Part shown: piece by piece, positions 37,856 to 50,369 of the stretch | How the letters are laid out: each line of letters opens with the position of its first letter | Numbering within the stretch: position 1 is the first letter of the stretch | Origin: Trichomonas vaginalis G3 | Taxonomy: Eukaryota > Parabasalia > Trichomonadida > Trichomonadidae | Assembly: GCF_026262505.1 (NCBI RefSeq) | Contig: NC_067207.1 | Coordinates: 13,732,082-13,796,081 of the forward strand | Reading direction: 5' to 3' | DNA: 64,000 nt | Position numbers and translations under genes: made by a program | The notes under the pieces: model-generated | The model's input: only the letters and a program-made list of their open reading frames with translations | Told to the model about the DNA's origin: nothing | Database searches by the model: none

Positions 37856-39329
37856 CTTTGAAATCCAACATTCTAATCACATCTACATTAATAAATTGTT
37901 ATAAAATACTAATCAAAGATCCAATACAATTCTACTATCTTATACACATATTACCAATGTTAACACCTCTTATAACTTAAATTATTTCATAAAATTTGTT
38001 TTTATATCTTATTATTTTCTCATAATGCTTCTAATACATCTCTAATTTCTTACATTCAAACACCAATATCGTCATACTATCATAAGCACTTAATTTTTTC
38101 AAATTTTAGACTTAAATTTGAGCTACATTTTCATCATCATTTTTAGCCTTAAGCTTCTATAAGGTTATAATACATTATCGTAATATTCTAATATTTATGA
38201 TTCTTACTACTCAATTCAATATAATCATATAAGTCACTCATAATCAGGAGCATAATTTAAAAATCTATAGCTCATATTTTGACAATTATATATATAGATG
38301 ATGCATATTGCAATTCCGGTTTCAACACGATCAAATGTCAAACCATGATAAAATATATATCAATTTACAAAATATCGATTAACATTAGAATCCATATCTA
38401 ATTCCATCAATGCACAAGTTGTAAATGCTTAATTCATCTTTGAGAAACGTGAATAGCACAATTTTATAAGATTATTTGTTGAATATATAAAATATAAGCC
38501 AAATCGAATCTGCTGTATATTACTTTAGTTTATAATTGAATGTTAAATGTGCTCAGATAAATATTTGAGTCAGATATCGCATTTTCAAATTTCAAATTTT
38601 ATCTCATGAAGTTAGAATTCATTTGATCATACAACATCATATTAGTCAAACTAGAGTTCAATCGCGATTCCAAAATGGAACAATTGCTTGTTTTATCAAA
38701 ATGTTAAAATATTAATCTAAAAAACTTAATATCTAACCAAACCATTCTAGAATTATTATATACAGGTATAGGCAATCTAAATGCACACGGAATTCGGAAA
38801 ATTAAAAAGAATATTTATGAGATTATTAAATCTTATGCATTTCAATGAAGAGTCGATAATTATCATCTCTATAGGTTATATATCAACATATGAGTTTTTG
38901 GATTGACCACTACTATACTAATGTGATCAAATTAATCTGATTTCTTGAATTTTCATTTGAAGCATTCGCAGTAGTAGGAGTACCTTCATATATTAACATA
39001 TTAAAAAATTGCGCCCAGATTCGCAGTTTAATCATGATTTTAAGATTGCATTAGATTTCGAAATGCAGAAAAAAATCACTTTAGATTCCCTTCAAACTCT
39101 AAGCATAAGCATGTCTCTATATGAGAAAACTATTTGAGCTATTCATTTGGCGGCCCAAAAACTCATGTTGCCTGAGCGCAGAAAATACCAATTTTTGGAC
39201 CCTGGGTAGGGGGTCATGCATGTTTTCTAAATGTTGGAAAAGTAGGGTATATTTACTACAAATTGGAAACATTGCAAGCTCTTTTGAGCTTAACTTGACC
39301 CTTCAGAATGTCAATATTGCTATTTTATC
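37856..39329. other. AT-rich stretch without recognisable gene
   Basis: Only short open frames in all six frames and no repeats shared with the rest of the window. I see nothing that supports a gene before 39330. Confidence 0.6.
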
Positions 39330-39717
39330 ATGAATTCATCTTCTGATTACTTTTTTTTATCAGAATTTTTCCATAAACATCATGATAAAATACACTCAAA
39401 TAGACAACTTGCAAAAGAAATTGATGTCTGGGAAGAATTCTATGAAGATGTGTTCAAAGGTGAGAAGAAAAGATGCCAAAATTGTGAGAAAGAAACCGGA
39501 TTATCACAATACTACTTAGAAGAATGTCTATTTTTGGATGACAAAGATAAAATAATTAAAATTGAAGCTTCTTCTTCCAAACTTCTCCATAATTCCTGTA
39601 GTTTCCACAAATGTTATTCAAAAGGAAATGGAGGTAGTATATCCATCAATAATCAAGAGTGCTCTGTAGTCCTGTTGCATGCTAAGTTCGGTCAACGATA
39701 GAAATTGAGTGGAAATT

Positions 39718-40577
39718 AATCGTCGAGGAAGTACGATTATGTAAAGTAAAAAAATGTTGTGGGATTTTTAATATTATATATTATTTTATAATAAAATTTT
39801 TTGAGTCATTTTAAGAAGCACATATAATTTTTTGAATTTAAAAATTAAAGTAGTGTCAAACGAATTTATCACTTAATTTAATACTCAGATTTCTTAAAAT
39901 TAATGAAAAAAAGGTTTTCTGAGAACTTTTGAGAATGGTTTTCAAATTCCATTATTGAAAATATATAGGTATTGTATGAAATTCAAACTCTATATTTATT
40001 AAAATTCTAAATTTTAATAAAATAACTTTTCAGAGGAATATGATTTTGAATGGTTGATTAATAAGTATAAAAATGTCTACGATTTTAAGGAGGGAATTGT
40101 TCCTTATGAGGTATACATCATAACTATATACCTCATAAGGAACAATTCCCTCTTGATAGCTGGGAAACTTTCTCTGAATAACTTATCATTTGGAGAAAGT
40201 TTCCCAGCTATCTATTAGAAACTAAAGGCTGTGAGGCACTAATATATAATCAATGCCTCATAGCCTTTAGTTTCTTATTAAAAACGAGAAAACTTGTTCG
40301 AAATGATAAACAATTTCGAACAAGTTTTCTCGTTTTAAGGAGGGAATTGTTCCTTATGAGGTATACATCATAACTATATACCTCATAAGGAACAATTCCC
40401 TTTTGATATCCTGGATATTTTTGAATATATTTTTTGAATTAAAGTTCTCAAAAGTATTATCAAAAGTGATTTTTAAAAAATATCTCCAATTAATTAACTA
40501 ATTAAAAGTATTATATTTTTAAAATTAAATAGTTTTTCAATTTTTTTGAAGGAATTGAGATACTTCCCACGACAATA
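39718..40577. mobile_element. Hairpin-array element 2
   Basis: Left end TAATCGTCGAGGAAGTA (39718-39734); right end TACTTCCCACGACAATA (40561-40577), its imperfect inverse. AAATTGAG occurs just outside on both sides (39702-39709 and 40578-40585), a possible target duplication, although 8 extra bases lie on the left. No coding sequence; the interior is AT-rich arms around a five-hairpin array. Confidence 0.65.
40090..40400. repeat. Array of five hairpins, order A-D-C-B-A
   Basis: A 40090-40152, D 40155-40212, C 40218-40274, B 40281-40336, A 40340-40400: the same four hairpins as at 9647-10017 in inverted order. In A the stem reads ATGAGGTATA/TATACCTCAT where array 1 has ATGATG/CATCAT, so both arms changed together. 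Confidence 0.9.
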
Positions 40578-41470
40578 AAATTGAGAGGTTTACATTATGA
40601 CTGATCTTAGCATGCAACAGTCCAAAGAAGATTTTGTGCTATTGATTCTTTTTCAGATTCAATCAATAATAAGTATTGCTTGGGTTTATTTTCGTTTGTA
40701 AAAGTTGGAGAAAAATGCCTGAATTATATCTCTGAGAGTACTTTGTTAGGATGCGGAAGGCCAGGAACTCTGACAGTCGGATTAACTCATCAAGAAGATG
40801 GCAACATTTCTCTATCAAATACAAATTTTACTTTGTGTAAAGCATGTCTTGTAGCAACAAGTTATGGAATTAGTCGAACATCTCCATTTAAATTTGAGTA
40901 CTCGACATACTTCAACAACATTACAGATAATGAATCAATAATAATATGTACATGGTCTGATTCTGCACTGGACCATTTGAATATCATAACATAATAATAA
41001 CATTTGAGTATTATTAATAATAAAGTCCCAAATGATAATGTTCCTTTATTCACTAATGCAGATATAATAATAGTCAATAACTGCTATATTGACAATAGTA
41101 TTCCTTTAATATGTTATGATACACTAGAAATCTCTAATCCAAAGGAATGCTTTACGAATGATTTAACATATCTATCCCTGAGTAGTTGTGAAGCGGAAAA
41201 TTATATTATTGATGTTAACACAAGTGTCTCCATGTCGTATGGCATCCCTATTATAATAATATCAATAACAAATGTATATTGATTATTCAAAAAAATAAAA
41301 GAAATTTAAATATCAAATCATCATTCACAATTGTACCTGAGCGAGTCTATATCTACTGTATTGTATGTTCATAAATTTTCTTTTTCGATTCTGATTCAAA
41401 AAGAAATTTGTAAAATTATTTTGAATTAACCATAAAATATCAATTATTTATTGAGAATAACAATATATTT

Positions 41471-42957
41471 TTAAAGTTCCAAGTTTTCCTCCGCAAATTT
41501 CAATTTTCTTGGTACTTTGACATTTAATTTCGCTTCAGTAACAATTAATCTGAACAACTTCATTGCGTTGCTTTCATTTGGAAGGATCATACCTTTACCA
41601 CGCTTCTTCAATATCAAAGTTGGCTTATCTTTTGGAACATCTAACGGATATCATTCTTTTCAGCATTAATATAATAGAACATAAATCTAGAGTATTTCTG
41701 TTGGTTGAATTCATAGGCAATGGCCTGTAATTCTTGAAGTAAATCTATTGAAGTTTTATCTGTTGCTGAAGGAGCAATGAGAGTTACAGAATCCTTAGGA
41801 GATCCATAAACAGCTCGGAAGTTTGATCCAACGAGCTTCTTAAGGTTAGGAAGATCATCTTCATCTTCTTCTGGGATTTCTTCGGACTTTACAGGGATAA
41901 TTGGGAAGGAATTAATTACTTGGTCAAGAAGCTGGTCCAAGATTGCCGGAGTAATCTCTGTTCCTTCTGGAATAAATAATTTCTCACTTACATCTCCATT
42001 TTCTGTAAAGTTTGCTACAACCCAGATAGGTTCTTTGGTTCCTGCTGTGCCCATCTCGTTCAGGAGTTGCGTAAACTGGCGGTATGGTCCGTATGCGTAT
42101 GTGAAATTATCTTTGAACTTGTCGTAGATCTGTCTCATGCCCCAGTGTACTTGTTTGAGGGAGTGCTTCTTGTTTACGTCGCAGAAACAGAAGACTGTCA
42201 TTCGAGAATCGTGAATTACGTCACGGAAAAGGGTTCCTTCTGTAAGTCTGTATAATGGATAAGCGTTATCGCGGATGAACTTCTCAAGCTCATCTGTTTT
42301 GTCAATTTCGCTGATTGGATATTGAACAATTACATCATCGATTGATCTTCTGATTAAAATTGCATTTGTAAGCGAGGTATCTTGATCCTGCTGAAGGCCA
42401 AATTGATATGCTGCCTCTGTAGATGTTGAACGCACGAATGGAATAATATCAATGAATTTTTCAGCCAAATCTTGAAAAACTTCAATTACATCATCTGAAG
42501 TATCTTCATCACTTGTCAATATAGCAGCAATCGGGTTGTATTGAAGGAATTTGTATGCGCGATCTTGAGAATCGATTTCAACAACGAGTGGTTTGTTTGT
42601 AATTCTTGTTAAGTACTTTCTAAGGTCTGTTGAATTCCTTTCTCCTGTGTATTCCGTCATAAATTGGCCATTGCGGAATACGTAGAAAGAAGGGAAAAAT
42701 TGAATATTGTAAAGATCAAGCGTATGTGGCGCGTTATTGCCATCAAGATAGAAAAAGTCGCATTTATTGCCAGAATGGAATGTTTCGGCAGCAGCACGAA
42801 AGTGTGGCATCAATCTTTCCACTTCTGTATTATTTTCATCAATTGCCATGACTAAAGCAAGTTTAGATTTGTTGATCTTGGTTTCAAAATTCTCGTCATT
42901 GAGTGTAGGCGGTAAATAAATCTCACTTCTAACTAAAGAGAATAAAATCGGAAGCAT
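41471..42957 (-). pseudogene. Protein disulfide isomerase-like (thioredoxin-fold) protein, no CxxC
   Basis: Start at 42957 (MLPILFSLVRSEIYLPP, a possible short signal peptide). Residues ~20-110 are a thioredoxin fold with DFFYLDGNNAPHTLDLYNIQ and the FFPSFYVFRNG strand, and further thioredoxin-like domains follow (KFMF-type YSRFMFYYINAEKND near 435). Positions where PDIs have CGHC read without cysteines in both outer domains, so a redox-inactive or chaperone-only role is likely. A single-base loss at ~41643 gives a stop; in the next frame the sequence continues DVPKDKPTLILKKRGKGM to a stop at 41471. May be a sequencing error or a recent lesion. Confidence 0.65.
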
Positions 42958-43119
42958 TTGTGTCACTTTTGTATTTGGTTGAATTCGTCACTTTTTGGAA
43001 TTCTCTTCTTCAAAATAGCTTCGCACCATAAAAATATTACATTGTTATATTCAGTACATTATTTCAATCATTTCTGTCTAGATTTCGTTTTGAAAATGAT
43101 CAATGACAAGTTTTTCATG

Positions 43120-43360
43120 CCTGTTAACTAAGGACTGCCCACACGAGTGAATTGTCCGCGACATCTCCATGGCTCTTGGTCTGATGTGATACTGCAAAGA
43201 ACGCCAGGCAAACATTGATTAACAGCCGAAATTCTGTTTTACATGAAGGTTCCGCTTGGGTTCCTGTCTTTGGATATGTCGGAAGAGGAGATAACAAGGC
43301 AGCAAGAAAATCCTTCACATTGCAGTTTGTGATACAAGTGATAATGTCCGCCTAGTTGCA
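43120..43360. other. GC-richer patch without open gene
   Basis: Less AT-rich than its surroundings and codon-like (fragments such as HEGSAWVPVFGYVGRGD on the plus strand), but no frame is open for long. Probably a gene fragment of unknown origin. The remaining DNA from 42958 to 43880 is AT-rich and shows nothing else. Confidence 0.3.
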
Positions 43361-43880
43361 TACATTGCAGCTCCATATATAATTTTATTGCATAATGCAA
43401 TATGTGTTGATGCAAAACTCAAATACAACTTTTTTATACTAAATTGCTCAAATAAGATGAATTATAATAAAAAATCCTTTCCGTAAAGGTATTAAATTAG
43501 CAATATTTTTAATCAAAAACGTATGTGCAATCGTATCCAGCATCTAATATGCACGCTTAATTGTTTATCTCTGTATTTCAGACTAATTTTTGTTAGATTT
43601 GAGTATGCTTCTATATATATAGATATGGTGATATACATGCGGAATTTCAAGAAAATTTGATTCACAGCTTTTGAGAATTGATTTTTTGGCATATAATATA
43701 CTTTCTGAATATGACTAAATGATTGTCTGCGTCTTCCATCAGAAGCGAATTCAATTTTAATTTCGAAATATCTCCGTGCTTATTGAAAGAGATATGATAA
43801 TACATATAGTTGTCTTTCAGCAGATAATCACTTAGAGCTGTTTTAAAGGCCTTAGCTTTTTTTATTTTTTAAATTTAACG

Positions 43881-44856
43881 TTAAAAAGTGTCTGTACCCA
43901 TGATATTTGCACCATGTGATTTAAGAGTAAAGAATGTTTCTTTACTATTACGTAATGCCGCATAATGAAGAGCAGTTTTTCCTTCATCATCTTTTTCATT
44001 AATATTTGCACTATTTGAAATAAGCAGTTCGGCTGTATCTTTACTATTAGTATTTGCTGCAAGATGAAGAGCGGTTCTTCCTTCTTCATCTTTTTCATTG
44101 ATACTTGCACCATTTGAAATAAGCAGTTTGGCTGTATCTTTACTATTTTTACTTGCTGCATAATGAAGAGCGGTTCTTCCTTTTCCTTCTTTTTCATTGA
44201 TATTTGAACCATTTGAAATAAGCAGTTCGGCTGTATCTTTACTATTTTTACCTGCTGCATAATGAAGAGCGGTTCTTCCTTTTCCTTCTTTTTCATTGAT
44301 ACTTGCACCATTTGAAATAAGCAGTTCTGTTGTATCTTTACTATTAATACTTGCTGCAAGATGAAGAGCGGTTCTTCCTTCTTCATCTTTTTCATTGATA
44401 CTTGCACCATTTGAAATAAGCAGTTCTGTTGTATCTTTATTATTAATACTTGCTGCAAGATGAAGAGCGGTTCTTCCTTTTCCTTCTTTTTCATTGATAC
44501 TTGCACCATTTGAAATAAGCAGTTCTGTTGTATCTTTATTATTAATACTTGCTGCAAGATGAAGAGCGGTTCTTCCTTCTTCATCTTTTTCATTGATACT
44601 TGCACCATTTGAAATAAGCAGTTCTGTTGTATCTTTATTATTAATACTTGCTGCAAGATGAAGAGCGGTTCTTCCTTTTCCTTCTTTTTCATTGATACTT
44701 GCACCATTTGAAATAAGCAGTTCTGTTGTATCTTTACTATTAATACTTGCTGCAAGATGAAGAGCAGTTACTTCATGTTTGTCTTTTTCATTGATACTTG
44801 CACCATTTGAAATAAGCAGTTCGGTTATTTCTTTACTATTATTAATTGCTGCATAG
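43881..44856 (-). pseudogene. Ankyrin-repeat gene fragment, 5' truncated
   Basis: About ten 33-residue ankyrin repeats of the form GRTALHLAASINSKDTTELL with ISNGASINEKDEEG, ending in SHGANIMGTDTF at 43881. The frame is open but has no start: at ~44856 it stops in the HYAA of a repeat and joins unrelated sequence (AGGGTTGTTA). Such genes of T. vaginalis have an N-terminal DUF3447-type region, absent here. Repeats are nearly identical, which shows recent expansion. Confidence 0.8.
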
Positions 44857-45010
44857 GGTTGTTAAAAATATCAAAAATTAGCGTTTTGAAGACACCATTG
44901 TGTCTTATAATTTTCCCTTCCTTATTGGCGTGTAGAAATAAATGCGCCAATAGATTGAAGAAGAAGAATTGTTTTTCTCTTAATGAACTTTAAACCTTTT
45001 GATATTGTAA

Positions 45011-46254
45011 TAAACAGAAATTCATCAAAAGTGACAGCTCTCAATTTTTTGACATTTGTAAATTCTAAATTGAATGAGAAAAATGAAATAATACTAAGCA
45101 TAATACAATATTCTAGATTTAATTATAATTAGGAAAAAGTTAGTTTTGAGAGTACTTTTCATAGGCATATAGAATGAAATCTTCTGAAAAATAATATCAC
45201 ATAAACTCATATTATTTTCTAATATATAACTATTTTATATAAAAATCAAATTCAATGATCTTAAAAGCGAAGGATAAACCTCAAAATTTACGAATATAAT
45301 GAGTGGGAATATAATGCTTATCTATCATAAAACCATATGAAATATCAATTTTTGCTTTACGCCTAATTTTTGACGACAATTAGCAAAAAATGTTAAATGT
45401 TAACACTCAGTCCATTTGAATATGAAAAATAAAATTGACTTTGATTAAATGTTTTTATTTATCATGCAATTCTTCTTGCGACCAAAGATTTGAATAAAAG
45501 TTCAAAAAATAAGATAGCTTAAAAATAATATACGGTAGTGTTTACTAATAGATGAATAGTATATAAATTCTATTAAAATGGATTTGATCCAAAAAAATAT
45601 AAAACCAAAAATAATTGTTATAATTTAAATGAAGAAGTAATTTAAAACGATTTTATTTATGATCAAATTTTATATATTTTTTTGGATCAAATCCATTTTA
45701 ATAGAATTTATATACTATTCATCTATTAGTAAACACTACCGTATATTATTTTTTAAGCTATCTTATTTTTTGAACTTTTATTCAAATCTTTGGTCGCAAG
45801 AAGAATTGCATGATAAATAAAAACATTTAATCAAAGTCAATTTTATTTTTCATATTCAAATGGACTGAGTGTTAACATTTAACATTTTTTGCTAATTGTC
45901 GTCAAAAATTAGGCGTAAAGCAAAAATTGATATTTCATATGGTTTTATGATAGATAAGCATTATATTCCCACTCATTATATTCGTAAATTTTGAGGTTTA
46001 TCCTTCGCTTTTAAGATCATTGAATTTGATTTTTATATAAAATAGTTATATATTAGAAAATAATATGAGTTTATGTGATATTATTTTTCAGAAGATTTTG
46101 TGTTCTTCTTCAAAATTTTATTTTTTTATTAAAAAGAATCTTTACAAAATATACATTTACTTTAATTAATATTTAAAAACGTGCTCTATCAAAAGTTCCA
46201 AAAATTCAATATTTTAGCTTTTCTGAGGTGTCACTTTTGATGAATTTCTGTTTA
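45011..46254. mobile_element. Foldback element with 26-bp TIRs and ~425-bp palindromic arms
   Basis: Perfect 26-bp inverted repeats (TAAACAGAAATTCATC...) at 45011-45036 and 46229-46254. Inside, 45178-45601 is repeated inverted at 45672-46097 with only scattered differences, around a ~70-bp spacer. No coding sequence. Target duplication not resolved. Confidence 0.85.
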
Positions 46255-47457
46255 CAACAATATAAGAATATTAAAAACATTAAGGGTATAGTCCACTAAA
46301 AATTTTTAAGTTTTGACAATGAAAATAAGCTCTGTGACCATGTAAATATATATCTATGCAAAACGAGAGGTTATGCCATAATTTTTTTTAGTTATCAAAT
46401 TTTCCTTTTTTTGAGAGAAGTCTCTCAATAATTTGAGAAGAATCTTTGATATAAAGAGATACACATTTGTAGAACGAAGTAAGTGTTTTCCAAACATTTT
46501 ATATGTTCATCCTGTATAACAATATAAAGCTGCATAGTGCCATCTTGTGCGTTTGCTATTTTATGTACTTTTCATTGAGATAATCCCTCTTCTCGGGTGA
46601 TTTTAACAGTCAACTCAATTTTAAAATAAAGATTTCATCAAAATGATTTCGAAATTCGGATATTGATTATATAAATAGCACTGTTAACATATTTTGGATG
46701 AGTAAAAAATACCTTGTTTTGTATGCATTTAGTACACCTTTATTTTTGATTAAAACTATAAAATTTTTATTCCTTATATAATAAATAGTATATGTTACAT
46801 AAACATGAAATTCAATAGCATTCAATTTTGGATTTTTTAGATTTGGTAAATTTTAGAAGAAATAAAATCAGCAATCAAAATAAAGAAACTTTTTTTGCAT
46901 CTTCTATGATTACCTTTTGGTACTAAATTTTGCATTAATAAGTAAATTATCTGTATTATTCTGTGAGCACAAGCCCTCAGTTATGCTGGTAGTGAATGAG
47001 GAATCGTCATTTTGCGAAGAGAACGCGATTATTAAGGTAATTTTGAGAATTGTCTTGAATTATTTAAAATTAAAGTTAATTGAATAGGTAGGATAACTAG
47101 CCTTTGCTAAATTTGTATAATTTGACCTTATTCTAGTTGGATCTGAGAATATTTTGCTGAAATAATAAATTATATCGCCGATTTATGAAAATTTCTCTGA
47201 TGGGACCGACTCGCTGAAATGTATTAGTGTTAATGGTAACTTGTCTGAATTTTCAAATTTTTTTCGAAATCCAAAAAATCACAAACAAAAGCATCAAAAT
47301 TAGATTTGCATTTAAGGTTTTCATTTTTTATTGGAAAATAGAGATGCGAGTTTCCGAATTTTTGTAGCCCTGGGATGTCATAACCGCTGCGGTTTTGTAA
47401 AATTTGGGATAAATTTTGACAATCCATTTTTTGTGGGATGTACGTTTATATCAATTT

Positions 47458-48178
47458 GCTCGGCGTTTGCCGAGCTATTGTACAATCCTACTCGAATTCA
47501 TTACGCAGCCCTGGTCACTCAAAGGCCAGGGCATACAATTACAAAATAGTAGAGTGAGACTCTTCTAATTTCTTCCAATCACAAGGAAGATCTTAGAAGA
47601 GCCTCACTCTGCTCGAACACATTACGCAGCCCTGGTCACTCAAAGGCCAGGGCATACAATTACAAAATAGTAGAGTGAGACTCTTCTAATTTCTTCCAAT
47701 CACAAGGAAGATCTTAGAAGAGCCTCACTCTACTCGAACACATTACGCAGCCCTGGTCACTCAAAGGCCAGGGCATACAATTACAAAATAGTAGAGTGAG
47801 ACTCTTCTAATTTCTTCCAATCACAAGGAAGATCTTAGAAGAGCCTCACTCTGCTCGAACACATTACGCAGCTCCTGCTCAACAATGAGCAGGTCTTACC
47901 ACTTTGAGAGGCTTTCGCTCGAGTTCTGATGCAGATCCCAACGCGAGCGAGAGTCTCTCAAGCAAGCTTCTAATTCGTAGCTAGAGTTTCACTCTTATGA
48001 ACTGGCAGCCAATTTGAGAGACTTTCGCTCGAGATCTAATGAAAATCAGAACTCGGCCAAAAATTGCCCAAACAGGCTTGTAATTCGTAGCTATAGTATT
48101 GATCGTATGGATATGTTGCCAATATGAGAGACTTTCGCTCGATGTCTGATATTGCATCAGACATCGAGCGAAAGTCAC
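47458..48178. repeat. Hairpin array with three 121-bp units
   Basis: Begins with hairpin GCTCGGC/GCCGAGC. TTACGCAGCCCTGG recurs at 47501, 47622 and 47743 and a variant at 47864, a constant 121-bp period. Each unit has a GCCCTGG/CCAGGGC hairpin and a long stem with AGAGTGAG...CTCTTC arms. Then three longer hairpins built on GAGAGACTTTCGCTCGA; the last (48130-48177) is a perfect 21-bp stem. Confidence 0.9.
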
Positions 48179-49078
48179 TCAAACAGCTTAGACATGTCTA
48201 TTTTGACGGCATTAAATGATTTCATAGGAAATGTCTCAGTTGTTAATTAAGTTCACGTGAGCTTTTATGAATGAAAATAAGTAAAAAAAAAGAATTTTCT
48301 CAAAAAAAATTGTGTACGCATTGAAATTTTTATCTATAAATTTAGATATGTCATCAATAATATAATATAATTTTAAATTCGTGGAGTACACTTGGGATAA
48401 TTGAATATGGGCTACCCCATCCCAACCTCTCAAACTTCCTCTGAATTTGGACAAGGTATCCCAATCCCAAGACCTATCTGAATAAAATGAAATAAGTATA
48501 TTATATATATTATTTATTTGCTAATAATGAGCATAAATCGCTAAAATTATGAAGAAATTAAAAATTAAAAATTAAAATTAGAAAAAAATGTTGATTTAAT
48601 GAGAGAATATTGTATAAAAATAGAATTATTAGCTAAAATACGTATTAATTTTATGATATTTCAATCACATTAACGAAAATCGCCCATTTTTAATTCAAAT
48701 GGGCGGGAAAAAAAATAAAATTCCAAAAAAAATTGAATTGGGGAAACGATAGGGGACGGGATATGAGAAACCCCATATGTTTGGGAATTTTTCGCATCAC
48801 TATTGGAAAATAAAAATATTTTTTCCCCAATAAAGTTTGTTTTTACTTTTGAGAGGAATAGAAACGTTATTTTGGAATTTTGAAAAGACAGAAATGTTCC
48901 ATTTTTAATGTAGATTCTAAAATGGGGTCAAATTTTTGATTGAACCGTTATCCATTGAAAAACCTCGATTTTCAAATGTTATTCCAAAATATTCATCTAA
49001 TGATATAGTATATATTTATTAATTATTACTTTTTATTCAATTTTCACTTTTGGCGGGATTTCATTTTTTTGTTGTTGT

Positions 49079-50369
49079 ATGGGCCATATTGTTCACCCAA
49101 AACGGAAAACAAAGGCAATGCATAACATTTTACTCCACGAACGTCGTCGACTCTCAGCGCGACAGATGCTTGGTGCTTGCATAATGACCGGAATGCCATA
49201 TACAAAAGGTGCTCGCTTTCTTTCTCTTTGTGGAACTAAGCCCCCTGTGAAGAGTGGTGTCATGAGACAACAGAGATTTTGTGACGATAAGATTAGAAGA
49301 CTTAAAAGTATTTCCCTAATGCTGTCGAGAAAGTCCTTCAGTGGTTACTTATCCATTGATGCAAGATGGACGCACAGGCGAAACTCGCCAAGTTGTACAG
49401 TAACTGCGCTCGATGCTGTCACAAAAAGAGTTCTTGCATGCGTGAACATCAACCATATTGGTGGAAACACAGCATGCTCAGTATTCCGGAGCTTCCAACA
49501 ATATGGAAAGTGCTGGAACTCGAATCATCTTGAAGCAATTAAAGAAATACAATATCTTGAAAGATGTTAAAGAGATTATTAAAGACCGAGATAACAAAAG
49601 TGTCTCTGTCTTTAAAGAATTTGGCGTCTCTCATCTTGAAAGATTCGATCCAGGTCATGTATCAAAAAATATCTCAAAAGATTTTACAAAGTTCTCAGCT
49701 TCTCATAAGACAGTTGAAGTTTTCAACGACAAGACTCAGAAGATTGAAAAAATAGAGAGACCTTTCTGGGGTCTGAATGCAAGCCTAAGTATGTGGCTTT
49801 GGTCATGTTTTGCCGAAGAAAATATTGACAAACGTACGAAAATGTGGGAGAATTGTGTCTACCATTACGTAGGCAATCATTCTTTTTGCGAACCGCACAA
49901 TTACAAATGCTTTGAATGGCAAAAAGGTGTCAATTCGATCCAACTTCAATTCATGCTCTATGACTGGGTTCACATATGGACACCCATAGTTTCCAAAGTT
50001 TCTTCCATTGGATCTACCTGCATGAATGAAGCGTTTAACTCCAAAATTGCATGCTATTTGGACAAATCAAGAGCCTGGAAGAACATTAACATTAGAGTTA
50101 ACGTTGCAATCTTAGAATGGAATGATCCAGAGCATTTTCTCGGAGATATACAAAAAGCATTACATCTTCCCCCACTTCCAGAAGATTGTGTCAAATCATT
50201 TGAAGAGAATTGTTACTCCAAAATGATATTGAAACAAAAAACTGTTACAAAAGGTTCTAAAAAACAGAACAAATACAAAAAATCCATTCAGAGTGTACCA
50301 GGAGGAGATTATCAAGTTTTCAAGTCCGAATGGGAATCAGAAGACGAAGACATTGATGACTTTGATTAA
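49079..50369 (+). pseudogene. Kolobok-type transposase, one frameshift
   Basis: Reads MGHIVHPKRKTKAMHNILLH, SGYLSIDARWTHRRNSPSC (first acidic site) and TALDAVTKRVLACVNI. The frame then changes near 49490-49500 and continues KEIIKDRDNKSVSVF (second acidic site), DPGHVSKNISKDF, YHYVGNHSFCEPHNYKC (His/Cys-rich motif typical of Kolobok-like enzymes) and TCMNEAFNSKIACYLDKS (Glu). An Arg/Lys/acidic tail ends at 50369. Found inside a TTAA-bounded element, in agreement with that family. Confidence 0.65.

Larger units (their letters stand above)
39330..41282 (+). pseudogene. Surface-protein-like gene (Pmp/beta-helix type), split by hairpin-array element 2
   Basis: Part 1 (39330-39701) has Cys-rich CSFHKCYSKGNGGSISINNQ; part 2 (from ~40660) reads FVKVGEKCLNYISESTLLGC, then GRPGTLTVGLTHQ and repeated short beta-strand/Asn motifs; part 3 (41004-41282) continues NDNVPLFTNADIIIVNNCYI. 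The short imperfect repeats with GG, Asn and Cys resemble trichomonad right-handed beta-helix/Pmp-like surface proteins. It has several stops as well as the insertion, so it was decaying independently of it. The family call is moderate. Confidence 0.45.

Noticed and set aside
35953-37980. Eight or more open frames of 60-100 codons (HSSYECGTVCHSG-type and their variants) in the palindrome
   Set aside because: They repeat every 122 bp on both arms and translate hairpin sequence; no start context or conserved protein feature.
42958-42966. Start of the PDI-like gene at 42966
   Set aside because: That codon is GTG; the first ATG is at 42957 and gives a signal-peptide-like start.
43862-44755. 297-codon Gln/Lys/Val-rich frame on the minus strand
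   Set aside because: It is another frame of the ankyrin repeats; the ankyrin consensus is read in the neighbouring frame.
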